Source: Bermanella sp034112345
GTDB lineage: Bacteria > Pseudomonadota > Gammaproteobacteria > Pseudomonadales > Oceanobacteraceae
Assembly: GCA_034112345.1 (NCBI GenBank)
Contig: JAWUVN010000085.1
Coordinates: forward strand, 1 to 8,518
Length of the DNA stretch: 8,518 nt
Direction of reading: 5' to 3'
The translations under genes were made by a program, and so were the position numbers. Shown piece by piece: positions 1 through 7,843 of this stretch (the first letter of the stretch is position 1; every line of letters begins with the position of its first letter). Under the pieces are notes generated by a model. It was not told the DNA's origin. It searched no databases and worked only from the letters and a program-made list of their open reading frames with translations.

Positions 1-1
1 C

Positions 2-484
2 TTAACTTTTAACTGTTTTAAACGTCTCTCTTAAAAGTTTTACATCATTGGCAGCTCGATGAAGCTCTAGGCCTAAAACCTTTCCGGTTTCGTCTTTTAC
101 ATTGCTCCAATTATCTAATTCGTCTTCGCTTAATAATCGGGTAATGGTGTCTAAACGAAAACGCTGAACAATGCCTGCTTCGTCAAATAAACGGCCTAAC
201 CAAGAACTGTCAAAGCTCCATGCATCGCTATACAAGACTTGACCACCACATAGTTCATTCAAAAAAATGGCAACCTCACGCACAGGCTTACCATTTTCTT
301 TTAAATTCTCACGGGTAATGCCATGAATTTTCTCAGCACTTTCATCCCAATGATCCCAGCCACTGGCGGGCGTGATCAACATTGCGTGAACCGTTCCGTC
401 TTCCATCGCTACGCCAACTTCAATGGGGTAACTACCTCGACCAAAACCAGAGGCTTCTAAATCTATTATCGCTGGTATGTTCAT
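2..484 (-). CDS. DnaQ-like DEDDh 3'-5' exonuclease, 160 aa
   Basis: Compact single-domain RNase H-fold exonuclease, expected to remove nucleotides from 3' ends using two metal ions in the cytoplasm. The motifs are visible in order: Exo I as IIDLEASG with D8 and E10, Exo II as YSDAWSFD with D92 as the likely catalytic Asp, and Exo III as HRAANDVKLL with H142 and D147, which is the DEDDh pattern. There is no other domain, so it is not a polymerase or a full DNA polymerase III epsilon subunit, which carries a C-terminal tail. Its substrate (DNA, RNA or oligonucleotide) cannot be told from sequence. The ATG at 484 is preceded by a good ribosome site (AGAAGG about 7 nt upstream). It starts 61 bp after the secretion ATPase on the same strand and may be cotranscribed. 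The stop codon sits at the very edge of the window, so the gene is complete. Confidence 0.85.
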   Translation of the reverse strand: MNIPAIIDLEASGFGRGSYPIEVGVAMEDGTVHAMLITPASGWDHWDESAEKIHGITRENLKENGKPVREVAIFLNELCGGQVLYSDAWSFDSSWLGRLFDEAGIVQRFRLDTITRLLSEDELDNWSNVKDETGKVLGLELHRAANDVKLLRETFKTVKS

Positions 485-545
485 ACTACTACCTTCTAAA
501 CGTGCTTCAGCCTATACACGCTTACGTAAAATTCTATGAAATAAC

Positions 546-2303
546 CTAGCCTACTTCTGTAGGGGTTACTCTTAATACTTCTTCAATGGTGGTCAGCCCC
601 TGAGCCACTTTTTGTGCCCCGCTCAACCTTAAACTGCGCATGCCTTGCTTCATGGCGCTGCGTCTTAGTGAACCCACGTCGGTTTCTTCTTTAATCTGCC
701 CAGCCAATGTATCATTCATAACCATAAGTTCATAGAGTCCTGCACGACCCATATAACCTGTATTTCGACACTCTAGGCAGCCAACCGGATGATATGTGAA
801 CTCTGGTGCTTTTGCACTCCATGGGTGAACCAAGTCTTGCCACAACTGAGTATCCGTTGGGTGTTTTTGCTTACAACTGGGGCATAAGGTTCTGACTAAG
901 CGCTGTGCCATAACCCCCACTAACGAGCCCTTAATTAAATAATGAGGCACGCCAATATGTAGCAAGCGTGCAATTGAACTGGGTGCATCATTGGTATGTA
1001 GGGTAGATAGTACTAGATGCCCTGTCAAAGCTGCTTGCACCGCCATTTCTGCGGTCTCAGCATCACGAATCTCACCAATCATAATAATATCGGGATCTTG
1101 TCGCATCAATGCACGAATGCCCGATGAAAAATCCAAATCAATCTGCGGATTTACCTGCATTTGATTAAACGCCGGCTCTACCATTTCAATGGGGTCTTCG
1201 ATTGTGCACACGTTTACGTCTTCAGTAGCCAGCTGTTTAAGGGTGCTATATAAGGTACTTGTTTTACCTGACCCAGTCGGCCCTGTGACTAAAACAATCC
1301 CCGCCGTTTTACGGGTCATGCTTTCCCAGCTTTTTTGATCTTCTTTACTAAAACCTAATTCGGTAAAGTTACGCAACAACACTTCCGGATCAAAAATACG
1401 CATTACCAGCTTTTCACCAAAAGCCGTAGGCATGGTGCTGAGTCGTAACTCAACTTCTTCACCATTGGGTGTGCGGGTTTTAATACGACTGTCTTGTGGT
1501 TTGCGTTTTTCTGCAATGTTCATACGACCCAAACTTTTAATTCGGCTGGTGACCGCATTAGATACCGTAGCAGGAAACTCATATACAGGGTGCAGTACAC
1601 CATCAATTCTAAATCTTACTTTCGCAATATCGCGGCGCGGCTCTATGTGTATATCACTTGCCCGCTGTTCAAACGCGTATTGAAATAACCAATCCACAAT
1701 ATTAACAATGTGTTCATCATTGGCATCGCTGCTGCCCTTTGTGCCCAGCTCAACTAACGATTCAAGATTGCTACCTTGCTTTTGATGCAGAGCCGTTGCA
1801 CCGCTGACAGAAGCCGCTAACGAAAAAAATTCTACCTGGTAACGCTGAATATCACTTGGGGTTGCCACCACCATTTTAACTTCGCGGCGGTTAATGTGCT
1901 CTATGTCGGCAATCCAACGGCGATCAAATGGTTCTGCTGTGGCAACGATTACGGTGTCAGAAGATATGGCGACGGGTAGCAAACCATGGCGCTTAGCAAA
2001 CGCAAACGACATGGTCGGTGTAACTTCACTGGGTTTAACTTTTAGTGGGTCAATTGTATAAGTGTCTAACTCAGCTTCGTCAGCCAAAAAATTCATAATG
2101 AATTCTTCATCCAACTTTACATTAGACTGATCTGCACACTTAAAACTGTGGCTAGCAATGGATTGAGCAGGATGCTGTTTACCGTTTAATCCGGCTTGTT
2201 TAATTTCGGCTAATTGCTCTGTATCTATATGCCCCAATTTTTTTAACTGTTGGCACAGTGCATTAAGTGAAATTTTTAAATCTGATACAGGTGCCATGGC
2301 CAT
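546..2303 (-). CDS. GspE/PilB-family type II secretion / type IV pilus assembly ATPase, orphan
   Basis: Hexameric cytoplasmic ATPase of the type that powers pseudopilus or pilus assembly at the inner membrane. The N-terminal part (about residues 10-165) is a T2SSE_N/MshEN-like region. The ATPase core follows, with Walker A GPTGSGKT (341-348), Asp box CTIEDPIE (366-373), Walker B region ending QDPDIIMIGEIRD (402-414) and His box GHLVLSTLHTNDAP (428-441). A zinc-binding tetracysteine is formed by C474/C477 and C509/C512, as in GspE and PilB. At 585 aa it is full length. No secretin, platform protein or pilin genes are adjacent, so which machine it serves is unknown. From memory a homologous stand-alone ATPase lies near argA/argE in Pseudomonas (PA5210), suggesting an old conserved neighbourhood. 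The start MAMAPVSD has two candidate ATGs (2303 and 2297) and no clear Shine-Dalgarno. It begins 71 bp after the triphosphatase gene. Confidence 0.9.
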   Translation of the reverse strand: MAMAPVSDLKISLNALCQQLKKLGHIDTEQLAEIKQAGLNGKQHPAQSIASHSFKCADQSNVKLDEEFIMNFLADEAELDTYTIDPLKVKPSEVTPTMSFAFAKRHGLLPVAISSDTVIVATAEPFDRRWIADIEHINRREVKMVVATPSDIQRYQVEFFSLAASVSGATALHQKQGSNLESLVELGTKGSSDANDEHIVNIVDWLFQYAFEQRASDIHIEPRRDIAKVRFRIDGVLHPVYEFPATVSNAVTSRIKSLGRMNIAEKRKPQDSRIKTRTPNGEEVELRLSTMPTAFGEKLVMRIFDPEVLLRNFTELGFSKEDQKSWESMTRKTAGIVLVTGPTGSGKTSTLYSTLKQLATEDVNVCTIEDPIEMVEPAFNQMQVNPQIDLDFSSGIRALMRQDPDIIMIGEIRDAETAEMAVQAALTGHLVLSTLHTNDAPSSIARLLHIGVPHYLIKGSLVGVMAQRLVRTLCPSCKQKHPTDTQLWQDLVHPWSAKAPEFTYHPVGCLECRNTGYMGRAGLYELMVMNDTLAGQIKEETDVGSLRRSAMKQGMRSLRLSGAQKVAQGLTTIEEVLRVTPTEVG

Positions 2304-2374
2304 AATATTTTAGATATCCGTTTACTGCGTTGTCATTTCTATGGGGTTAACGTACTGATTGTTACAAAAAAACA

Positions 2375-3778
2375 TCAGGCCAAAATTTTATCTTTTAACT
2401 GTTCACGACACGCTTGTAAGCGACGCTGCTCCACTGTCAGCCTGCGAACCCAGCTAGACAATTTGGCACGACTGTCATCATCTTTAATCACACAAATAGA
2501 CATGGCATCTGTCATGCCCATTACCACTAAATGCTGTCGTATTAGGCTGTTCACTAGCGCATACGATTCGTGATTAAAACGATTATAAAAATACGCTAGG
2601 GTTTGAATAGATTGTAAATCTTGAAACTGCTGAACCGGCATGTCCAAAGAACGTTCTTTTAATTGTGTCAGCGGCTGCCATAACACATCACGAACATCCC
2701 CCAGTTCATTTAAGCTTGGACCATGACGATATAAAAAATCGCCCAATAGCAATAGAGACTGTCCTAACGCATTTTGGTTCATCCATTGCAGAATTTTATC
2801 GTTAAGCGATCCGGTTAAGTTTTGCAATAAACGCTGACTTAAGCCACGGCTATTACTGTGATCATCAACAAATAATGCAATCACAACTCGAGCCGGTGCC
2901 AGCAAGGCCGACATTTGTTTTTGTAATGCATGCCAACTGCTCAAAACCGGTTGTAATTCGGTACTTAATTTAGCATCGCTGCGAATCAAGCAAGACAGTA
3001 CAAACTCTACTGCTTGAACATGACGGCTTAATACCAGCAGCGACCACCAATCTGTTGTTTGCCCAAAGCGATCCCAATGTCGATTAATGCGCGTTAATGC
3101 ATCTTGTAAAAACGCATTAATGTCCAAATCATTTTCTAATTGACCACTAAAATCTGGCGCGTTATAAAAACTGATATTTGACTCTAAACCATAGCCGCGC
3201 TCAGCCTTGTTAATATCACATGGCACTAACGGTAATTGCCCTGCAAGCTCATGGGCAAAACCAAATAAATCTTCTGCCTGACCGCTCATCAGCTCTAACT
3301 CTATTTCGCATAAAGGTGTGCGTTTATGCCCGTTATGAATAGAGCCTTGATCCAATACCAACTCAATTTCACTGTCGCCAAACTTTTTAATCCAAACATG
3401 ACGATTAAAGTCGGTTTTGAACAGCGGCTTAATGGCATCTTTCAACTCAGGATCAACATTCAACTCTGCCGGAAACAAAGACCAATCAATTTCAGGTTGA
3501 TCAATGTTGTATTCCCATTCACCACGCTGATGCAAGCCACCAATGGCCTGCCCTTTGTTTTTAAGGGTTTGCTTATAACCGTACTGGCTTTTACGAATAC
3601 GCAAAGCCGCATGTGACTGATTAAGCGCTAAGTCATCTGTATCAAAATATTGATTATCCAGAATCAGGGGTTCGCCCTGACTATTACCAAGGGGAAGACA
3701 GGCCTGATCCGACAATGCCATTATTGCTGGCACCGCGTATTCAGGAAGGGACAGTTTTAGTTCTACTTCTTTTGCCAT
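2375..3778 (-). CDS. CYTH-domain inorganic triphosphatase (YgiF-like), 467 aa
   Basis: Member of the triphosphate tunnel metalloenzymes; the E. coli relative YgiF hydrolyses inorganic tripolyphosphate to pyrophosphate and phosphate. The signature ExExK is right at the N-terminus (MAKEVELKL, with E4, E6, K8). Later CYTH elements are visible: NQYFDTDDLAL (43-53), ALRIRK, KQTLKNKG, the acidic/basic strand ELVLDQGSI, the glutamate strand CEIELELMSG, and INKAERGYGL closing the domain near residue 215. The remaining 250 residues are alpha-helical with scattered His and Arg (RHVQAVEF, RHGPSL, NHESYAL), consistent with a divergent CHAD domain, the usual partner. The frame opens upstream to 3829, but I place the start at 3778 because the family starts just before the ExExK motif; neither start has a good ribosome site. 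It is first in a minus-strand set with the secretion ATPase and exonuclease and divergent from argE. Confidence 0.85.
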   Translation of the reverse strand: MAKEVELKLSLPEYAVPAIMALSDQACLPLGNSQGEPLILDNQYFDTDDLALNQSHAALRIRKSQYGYKQTLKNKGQAIGGLHQRGEWEYNIDQPEIDWSLFPAELNVDPELKDAIKPLFKTDFNRHVWIKKFGDSEIELVLDQGSIHNGHKRTPLCEIELELMSGQAEDLFGFAHELAGQLPLVPCDINKAERGYGLESNISFYNAPDFSGQLENDLDINAFLQDALTRINRHWDRFGQTTDWWSLLVLSRHVQAVEFVLSCLIRSDAKLSTELQPVLSSWHALQKQMSALLAPARVVIALFVDDHSNSRGLSQRLLQNLTGSLNDKILQWMNQNALGQSLLLLGDFLYRHGPSLNELGDVRDVLWQPLTQLKERSLDMPVQQFQDLQSIQTLAYFYNRFNHESYALVNSLIRQHLVVMGMTDAMSICVIKDDDSRAKLSSWVRRLTVEQRRLQACREQLKDKILA

Positions 3779-4050
3779 CTGGATTCTAAACTTATTCTTA
3801 TTTCTCAAGCGGAATCTTAGCAGAAACATTCAAAATGCTCAGTAGACCAAAGCCTAACATGACCTGTTTTTAACAACTATTTACATATTTTCTCAACTAA
3901 CTGATAGGTAATTCACAATTTCATGACCCATACGGCCCAGCTCGACAAATTAAGCCGGGGTTTTACCCTATTTAATGAGAAACAATCTGTTTAACCCTAG
4001 GCGGCCGCGCATTATTTGATACACTGAAATACATCGCATTTTCATCATAC
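3779..4050. promoter_or_regulatory. Divergent intergenic region between the CYTH gene and argE
   Basis: These 272 bp must hold the promoters for the leftward unit and for argE. The best argE promoter guess is TTTAAC (3990-3995), a 17-bp spacer, and TATTTG (4013-4018), which would give a leader of only about 25 nt. Between the boxes lies a GC-rich patch containing CCTAGG and GCGGCCGC (3996-4008), out of keeping with the AT-rich surroundings. An imperfect dyad TGAAA-N10-TTTCA (4025-4044) sits directly before the argE start; it resembles a weak ArgR-type half-site pair but lacks the TGAAT-N4-ATTCA core. No clear promoter could be picked for the leftward gene. No open frame with coding character is seen. 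Confidence 0.3.
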
Positions 4051-5208
4051 ATGGACAGAACATTGCTACCGGATATCAAGCAACAACTCAGCACCCTTAT
4101 TTCTTTGCCTAGCATGTCTAGCACCCTAGACGAGTTTGATCAGAGTAACCAAGCCGTCATCAACCAATTAGCAAGCTGGTGCGAAACACTGGGGTTTAAA
4201 GTAGACATTCAATGTGTGGATGCCGAGCGTAAAAAATTCAACATGCTGGCCACACTGGGCAGCGGTCCAGGTGGGTTAATTTTATCGGGGCACACCGATA
4301 CCGTGCCATGCAATCCTGAGCGCTGGAACAGCGACCCGTTTACCCTAACCGACAAAGACAATAAATTTTATGGCCTAGGCACCTGCGACATGAAAGGATT
4401 TTTCGCACTTGCTTTAGCTGCCGTTGCAAAGGTAGACCCTAAGAAACTCAATGCACCCATTTTTATCTTAGCCACATGCGATGAAGAAACCAGCATGGCC
4501 GGCGCAAGAGCATTAGCCACACTGGGCTTACCCAAAGCACGGGCCGCCATCATTGGCGAGCCCACCGGATTAAAGCCAATCAATATGCACAAAGGCATCA
4601 TGATGGAAGGGGTCACCGTTACCGGGCAAGCTGGCCACAGCTCTAACCCAGCCCTAGGCAACAACGCAATGGAAATCATGCACAAGGTCATGACCGATCT
4701 AATGGACTACCGCAGCGAACTGCAACAAGCCCATAAACACACCGCATTCAGTGTACCAACACCTACCATGAACCTTGGTTGCATTCACGGCGGCGACAAC
4801 CCAAATAGAATATGCGGGCAATGCGAATTGCATTACGACCTAAGAACCATTCCTGGCATGAATATGGATACACTGCGCGATAACATCAATCAGCGCCTGC
4901 AAAAAATCGCACAAGAAACCAACAGCAAGATTGAAAGCTACCGCTTATTTGATGGCGTGAATGCCTTCTCAAACGAAGCAAACAGCGAACTGGTGCAGCT
5001 GGCCGAAAAACTCTCTGGATACGGAGCCGAAGCCGTCGCATTTGCCACCGAAGCGCCGTTTTTGGCCCAGCACAACATAGATACAGTGGTCATGGGGGCA
5101 GGTTCAATTGATCAAGCTCACCAACCTGATGAGTTTATGGCCCACGATCAGATCGATCCTATGGTGAGCTACATCGAAAAATTTATAAAACATTATTGCC
5201 TATCTTAG
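4051..5208 (+). CDS. argE: Acetylornithine deacetylase
   Basis: M20-family zinc hydrolase that removes the acetyl group from N2-acetylornithine to yield ornithine and acetate, the linear route in arginine synthesis, in the cytoplasm. All expected dimetal and catalytic residues are present: SGHTDTVP with H81 and D83, the bridging D113 in GTCDMKG, the catalytic pair E145/E146 in CDEETS, E170 in IIGEPTG, and the C-terminal H357 in IDQAHQPDE. The lid/dimerisation domain (about 180-290) includes GHSSNP and the NRICGQCELHYDLR strand. The length of 385 aa matches the Pseudomonas and E. coli enzymes. No in-frame ATG lies upstream before a stop, so the ATG at 4051 is the likely start even though no Shine-Dalgarno precedes it. 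argA follows 133 bp downstream on the same strand. Confidence 0.95.
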   Translation: MDRTLLPDIKQQLSTLISLPSMSSTLDEFDQSNQAVINQLASWCETLGFKVDIQCVDAERKKFNMLATLGSGPGGLILSGHTDTVPCNPERWNSDPFTLTDKDNKFYGLGTCDMKGFFALALAAVAKVDPKKLNAPIFILATCDEETSMAGARALATLGLPKARAAIIGEPTGLKPINMHKGIMMEGVTVTGQAGHSSNPALGNNAMEIMHKVMTDLMDYRSELQQAHKHTAFSVPTPTMNLGCIHGGDNPNRICGQCELHYDLRTIPGMNMDTLRDNINQRLQKIAQETNSKIESYRLFDGVNAFSNEANSELVQLAEKLSGYGAEAVAFATEAPFLAQHNIDTVVMGAGSIDQAHQPDEFMAHDQIDPMVSYIEKFIKHYCLS

Positions 5209-5341
5209 ATAGCAAACCAGAAGTGATCCAAGCCACAGAACGTGGCTCACCTGCGGGCAACCCAAAATATAAAGACACAAGCTCGCTCAAAACTATAAAA
5301 CGATTTACACTACAACTATAAATTAGAGAAAGAAAAATACA
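5209..5341 (+). other. argE-argA spacer with a small hairpin
   Basis: This 133-bp spacer contains a perfect 6-bp stem with a 5-nt loop, AGCCAC-AGAAC-GTGGCT (5231-5247). No T-run follows it, so it does not look like an intrinsic terminator. The 3' part is purine-rich before the GTG of argA. The hairpin could be an mRNA processing or stabilising element between the two cistrons, or chance; there is not enough to call a function. Confidence 0.3.
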
Positions 5342-6643
5342 GTGAACACAACACAATACGTCCATTGGTTCAGACAATGTTCTCCCTATATCAACGCTCA
5401 CAGAGGTAAAACCTTTGTGATCATGATTGGCGGCGAAACATTAGCACACGAACAATTCCAAAATATCGTACACGACATAGCGCTACTTAATAGCCTAGGT
5501 GTGCGCATGGTATTGGTTCATGGCGCACGACCACAGATCGACGAACTGTGTCAGCAAAAAAACATCACGGCCAAATTTCATAACAACAAACGCATCACCG
5601 ATGAGCCAATGTTAGTCACCGTTCAACAGGCCGTTGGCCAATTACGTTCAAAAATTGAAGCCTTATTAAGCACCGGCACCAGCAACAGCCCCATGCATGG
5701 CGCAGACATTCGCGTAGTAGGCGGCAACTTTGTTATGGCCAAGCCGCTAGGTGTGCTCGACGGCGTTGATTTTGCGCACACGGGTGAAGTCAGAAAAATT
5801 GATACTAAGGCCATTGAACGAATTTTAGAAAACAACGCCATCGTTTTAATGAACTGCCTGGGTTACAGCAAAACAGGAGAAACCTTCAATCTACCCGTTG
5901 AAGACGTGGCCACACAAACCGCCATCAGCTTACAGGCCGATAAACTCATTATGCTGGGCGAAAACAACTGCTTAGTAGATGAACGTGGGCAGCTAATAAA
6001 AGAAGTGATCACCAGCGACATTCCGAATCTTATTAGCGACGCACTAAACCAAGAACAAACCGCACAATTGTTATCAGCAAAACACGCAGTAGAAAACGGC
6101 GTGTCCCGTTGCCAACTGATCCAACACGATCAAGATGGTGCACTGCTCACTGAGTTATTCACACTGGATGGCAGTGGCACATTAATCAGCCAGCACCACC
6201 AAGAACAGCTGCGCAGTGCTAAAATGGAAGACGTGGTCGGCATATTAGATTTATTAAAACCCCTTGAAGAAAAAGGTGTTTTGGTGAGAAGAGAACGCGA
6301 CGTATTAGAAAACGAAATTGACCGCTTTAAAGTATTAGTCAAAGACGACATGGTACTGGGCTGCGCCGCATTATATGCATACAGCAACCAAATGGCCGAA
6401 CTGGCCTGCGTTGCCGTGCACAATGAATACCGAGGCGGTAACCGAGGTGATCGCTTGTTACGCACCCTAGAACTAGAAGCCAAGCAACAAGGCATCACCA
6501 AGCTGTTTGTATTAACCACACAAACCGCCCTGTGGTTTGAAGAACGCGGCTTTGAATTAGGTTCGGTTGATGAATTGCCTAACGAGAAAAAATCGCTTTA
6601 TAACCTACAGCGAAACAGTAAGGTGTTTATTAAATCGCTTTAA
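5342..6643 (+). CDS. argA: N-acetylglutamate synthase (amino-acid N-acetyltransferase)
   Basis: Makes N-acetyl-L-glutamate from glutamate and acetyl-CoA, the first step of arginine synthesis; the bacterial family is normally feedback-inhibited by arginine. It has the classic two-domain form. An amino-acid-kinase fold (about 20-280) starts PYINAHRGKTFVIMIGGE and continues with VLVHGARPQIDE; this domain binds arginine in the family. A C-terminal GNAT domain (about 295-433) follows, with the acetyl-CoA loop AVHNEYRGGNRGDRLLRTLE and the family hallmark LTTQTALWFEERGFE, then LPNEKKSLYNLQRNSKV near the end. The 433 aa align along the whole length with my memory of E. coli ArgA. The start is GTG; the purine-rich stretch before it (AGAGAAAG) is rather far away, so the ribosome site is weak. 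It is downstream of argE and probably cotranscribed, and ends at a strong terminator. Confidence 0.95.
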   Translation: MNTTQYVHWFRQCSPYINAHRGKTFVIMIGGETLAHEQFQNIVHDIALLNSLGVRMVLVHGARPQIDELCQQKNITAKFHNNKRITDEPMLVTVQQAVGQLRSKIEALLSTGTSNSPMHGADIRVVGGNFVMAKPLGVLDGVDFAHTGEVRKIDTKAIERILENNAIVLMNCLGYSKTGETFNLPVEDVATQTAISLQADKLIMLGENNCLVDERGQLIKEVITSDIPNLISDALNQEQTAQLLSAKHAVENGVSRCQLIQHDQDGALLTELFTLDGSGTLISQHHQEQLRSAKMEDVVGILDLLKPLEEKGVLVRRERDVLENEIDRFKVLVKDDMVLGCAALYAYSNQMAELACVAVHNEYRGGNRGDRLLRTLELEAKQQGITKLFVLTTQTALWFEERGFELGSVDELPNEKKSLYNLQRNSKVFIKSL

Positions 6644-6669
6644 ATTTTTATAATAAATTAAATTAAAAT

Positions 6670-6698
6670 AAAAAACGCCTCAATAGAGGCGTTTTTTT
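6670..6698. terminator. Bidirectional intrinsic terminator between argA and the Nudix gene
   Basis: A perfect stem made of ACGCCTC (6675-6681), loop AATA and GAGGCGT (6686-6692), flanked by six A on the left and seven T on the right, so that it works as a rho-independent terminator on both strands. It lies 27 bp after the argA stop and 12 bp beyond the stop of the convergent Nudix gene. Confidence 0.95.
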
Positions 6699-6709
6699 AG
6701 CATCATACG

Positions 6710-7249
6710 CTAGCTGTCAACCAGCTCCCTCGCAATCACTCTAAGTAAAAACGTCTCTCTTTCTATCGAGAGCCCTTTCTTTTCACTATTCGCCATTACA
6801 TCATCGTTATGAGCAATAGCCTCATAAATATTCATCCACACGGGCGTCATACCATTACTCACTTCGTGTGACTCAAGGGCTGTATCACCTAATTCATCAT
6901 CAATCTCACATGTGTAACAATGAGAAATCATATGAATAATATCCGCATCTGATTTGTACCAAGGGCGGTATTCATCATAACGTGCAAACGCTTTTACATT
7001 ACGTACGCCCTGCGCGCCCGTCTCTTCTTGTAGTTCACGAATAAGACCCGCCACTTCATCTTCACCGTCATCTATGCCACCACCGGGTAAACTATAATCG
7101 TGATAACGCTGAGTGAATAACAATAAAATGTTGTCACCCTTCACCACAATGCCTCGTGCGGCGTGACGCTCTATAAGCTTATGCTTACTTGTAGGGGAGA
7201 TGTCTTCAGGAGAAACGTCAGGATGGAAAGCAGTTTTTAAAAGGCGCAT
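6710..7249 (-). CDS. Nudix hydrolase, 179 aa
   Basis: Cytoplasmic enzyme of the Nudix superfamily, cleaving a nucleoside diphosphate linked to another moiety; the substrate cannot be predicted. The Nudix box is complete: G57-x5-E63-x7-REL-Q-EE-T-G78-A79 (GGIDDGE then RELQEETGA). The flanking segments HAARGIVVKGDNILLLFTQRYHDYSLPGGG and YRPWYKSDADIIHM, and the C-terminal KGLSIERETFLLRVIARE, are typical of a subfamily I recall in marine gammaproteobacteria. The frame is open up to a TTG at 7312, but the ATG at 7249 (MRLLKTAFHP) is a more natural start; neither has a convincing ribosome site. It is convergent with argA and shares its terminator, and lies 106 bp downstream of the STAS-like gene. 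Confidence 0.88.
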   Translation of the reverse strand: MRLLKTAFHPDVSPEDISPTSKHKLIERHAARGIVVKGDNILLLFTQRYHDYSLPGGGIDDGEDEVAGLIRELQEETGAQGVRNVKAFARYDEYRPWYKSDADIIHMISHCYTCEIDDELGDTALESHEVSNGMTPVWMNIYEAIAHNDDVMANSEKKGLSIERETFLLRVIARELVDS

Positions 7250-7281
7250 AAATACAGTTCTGTGATAATCGGTTTTTTCAT
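7237..7281 (-). other. Overlapping mini-frame before the Nudix gene
   Basis: An ATG at 7281 opens a 14-codon frame (MKKPIITELYLCAF) that ends at 7237, overlapping the first codons of the Nudix gene in another frame. No clear ribosome site precedes it. It could act as a short upstream frame coupled to the Nudix start, which itself lacks a Shine-Dalgarno, but nothing proves translation and chance is likely. Confidence 0.15.
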
Positions 7282-7355
7282 ACTTTATTTGCCCTAATAA
7301 CAGGCTAAGCAATCTTGACTTAAATAGTGTAAAAAGCGCAGTTAAATATTACGTT

Positions 7356-7748
7356 TTATTTTAATATTTGGATTCCTGCATCACTCAACCAACGAAAGGC
7401 TTCATCTGTGTCCTTACAAAACTTTTTTTCTGTGTGCGTTAATACTTCATGGGTCTTTTTCAGCATTGTTTCTTGTAAGTTGAAACTAATGATTACAGCT
7501 TGATACTTGTAATTTTTATCATTAGCCCAAGCATTCAATTCTTCTACTGGCTTCCAAATATCTGGAGTCCCAAGTTCCCAGCAAGATAAATCGACAATGG
7601 TGGCCCAAGGTTCATCTTTAATTTGACTAATAAGGTGACTGCATTCATCACACAATCTCAATACAGTTTCTAAATTCCATGCATCATAAGCTTTAACAAC
7701 CAAAACCTGGCCGACTAATTTAATTTCAAATGAACCATGTTCTTTCAT
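7356..7748 (-). CDS. Small STAS/SpoIIAA-like protein, 130 aa
   Basis: I do not recognise a named family with certainty. The order of elements suggests a STAS or SpoIIAA-like fold: an N-terminal beta pair (GSFEIKLVGQVLVVKAYDAW), a helix (LETVLRLCDECSHLISQI), a central strand ending in Asp (WATIVDLSCWEL), a helix (PVEELNAWAND), a strand (QAVIISF), and a C-terminal helix DTDEAFRWLSDAGI like the end of SpoIIAA-like domains. There is no signal peptide or membrane segment, so it is probably cytoplasmic and possibly regulatory or a protein-binding module. The ATG at 7748 is chosen because AGGTG lies about 6 nt upstream; the longer frame to 7808 uses TTG. The gene lies in the AT-rich accessory part, downstream of broken small frames and the candidate attC site. 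Confidence 0.6.
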   Translation of the reverse strand: MKEHGSFEIKLVGQVLVVKAYDAWNLETVLRLCDECSHLISQIKDEPWATIVDLSCWELGTPDIWKPVEELNAWANDKNYKYQAVIISFNLQETMLKKTHEVLTHTEKKFCKDTDEAFRWLSDAGIQILK

Positions 7749-7765
7749 ATTAACACCTAACCCCT

Positions 7766-7843
7766 TTATTGCGACGCCACACTTAAAACTGTCCCACCCG
7801 AAGAACAATCAATGACAAAATTAATATGAGTATTTAATTTCAT
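7766..7843 (-). CDS. Possible 25-residue peptide frame
   Basis: ATG at 7843 to TAA at 7768-7766 encodes 25 residues starting MKLNTHINFVIDCSSGG. Its ATG overlaps a TGA (ATGA) that ends the frame reading LARKFLMSAL, an arrangement typical of translational coupling, and it ends 17 bp before the STAS-like start. The ribosome site is poor. It may be a true small coupled cistron, the leftover start of a longer gene, or chance. Confidence 0.2.
   Translation of the reverse strand: MKLNTHINFVIDCSSGGTVLSVASQ

Noticed and set aside
1432..1688. Plus-strand open frames inside the secretion ATPase gene, and similar opposite-strand frames inside argE, argA and the CYTH gene.
   Set aside because: They are antisense shadows of well-supported genes and have no recognisable protein character.
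3996..4008. Adjacent CCTAGG and GCGGCCGC sites, looking like a cloning linker.
   Set aside because: The flanks are continuous natural-looking intergenic sequence with no vector features; short GC-rich palindromes occur by chance.
5131..5325. An open plus-strand frame running from inside the end of argE through the spacer (includes KPEVIQATERGSPAGNPKYK).
   Set aside because: It has no ATG or supported start, overlaps argE out of frame, and matches nothing I recognise; argE is already full length without it.
7295..7347. A short attC between the STAS-like and Nudix genes.
   Set aside because: ATTTAAC is present, but the downstream GTTATTA fails GTTRRRY and there is no internal stem; kept only as a weak observation.
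7752..7758. GTTAGGT on the minus strand before the STAS-like gene as a second attC R' end.
   Set aside because: No matching RYYYAAC partner or hairpin lies upstream, and the bases serve as the ribosome site of the STAS-like gene.
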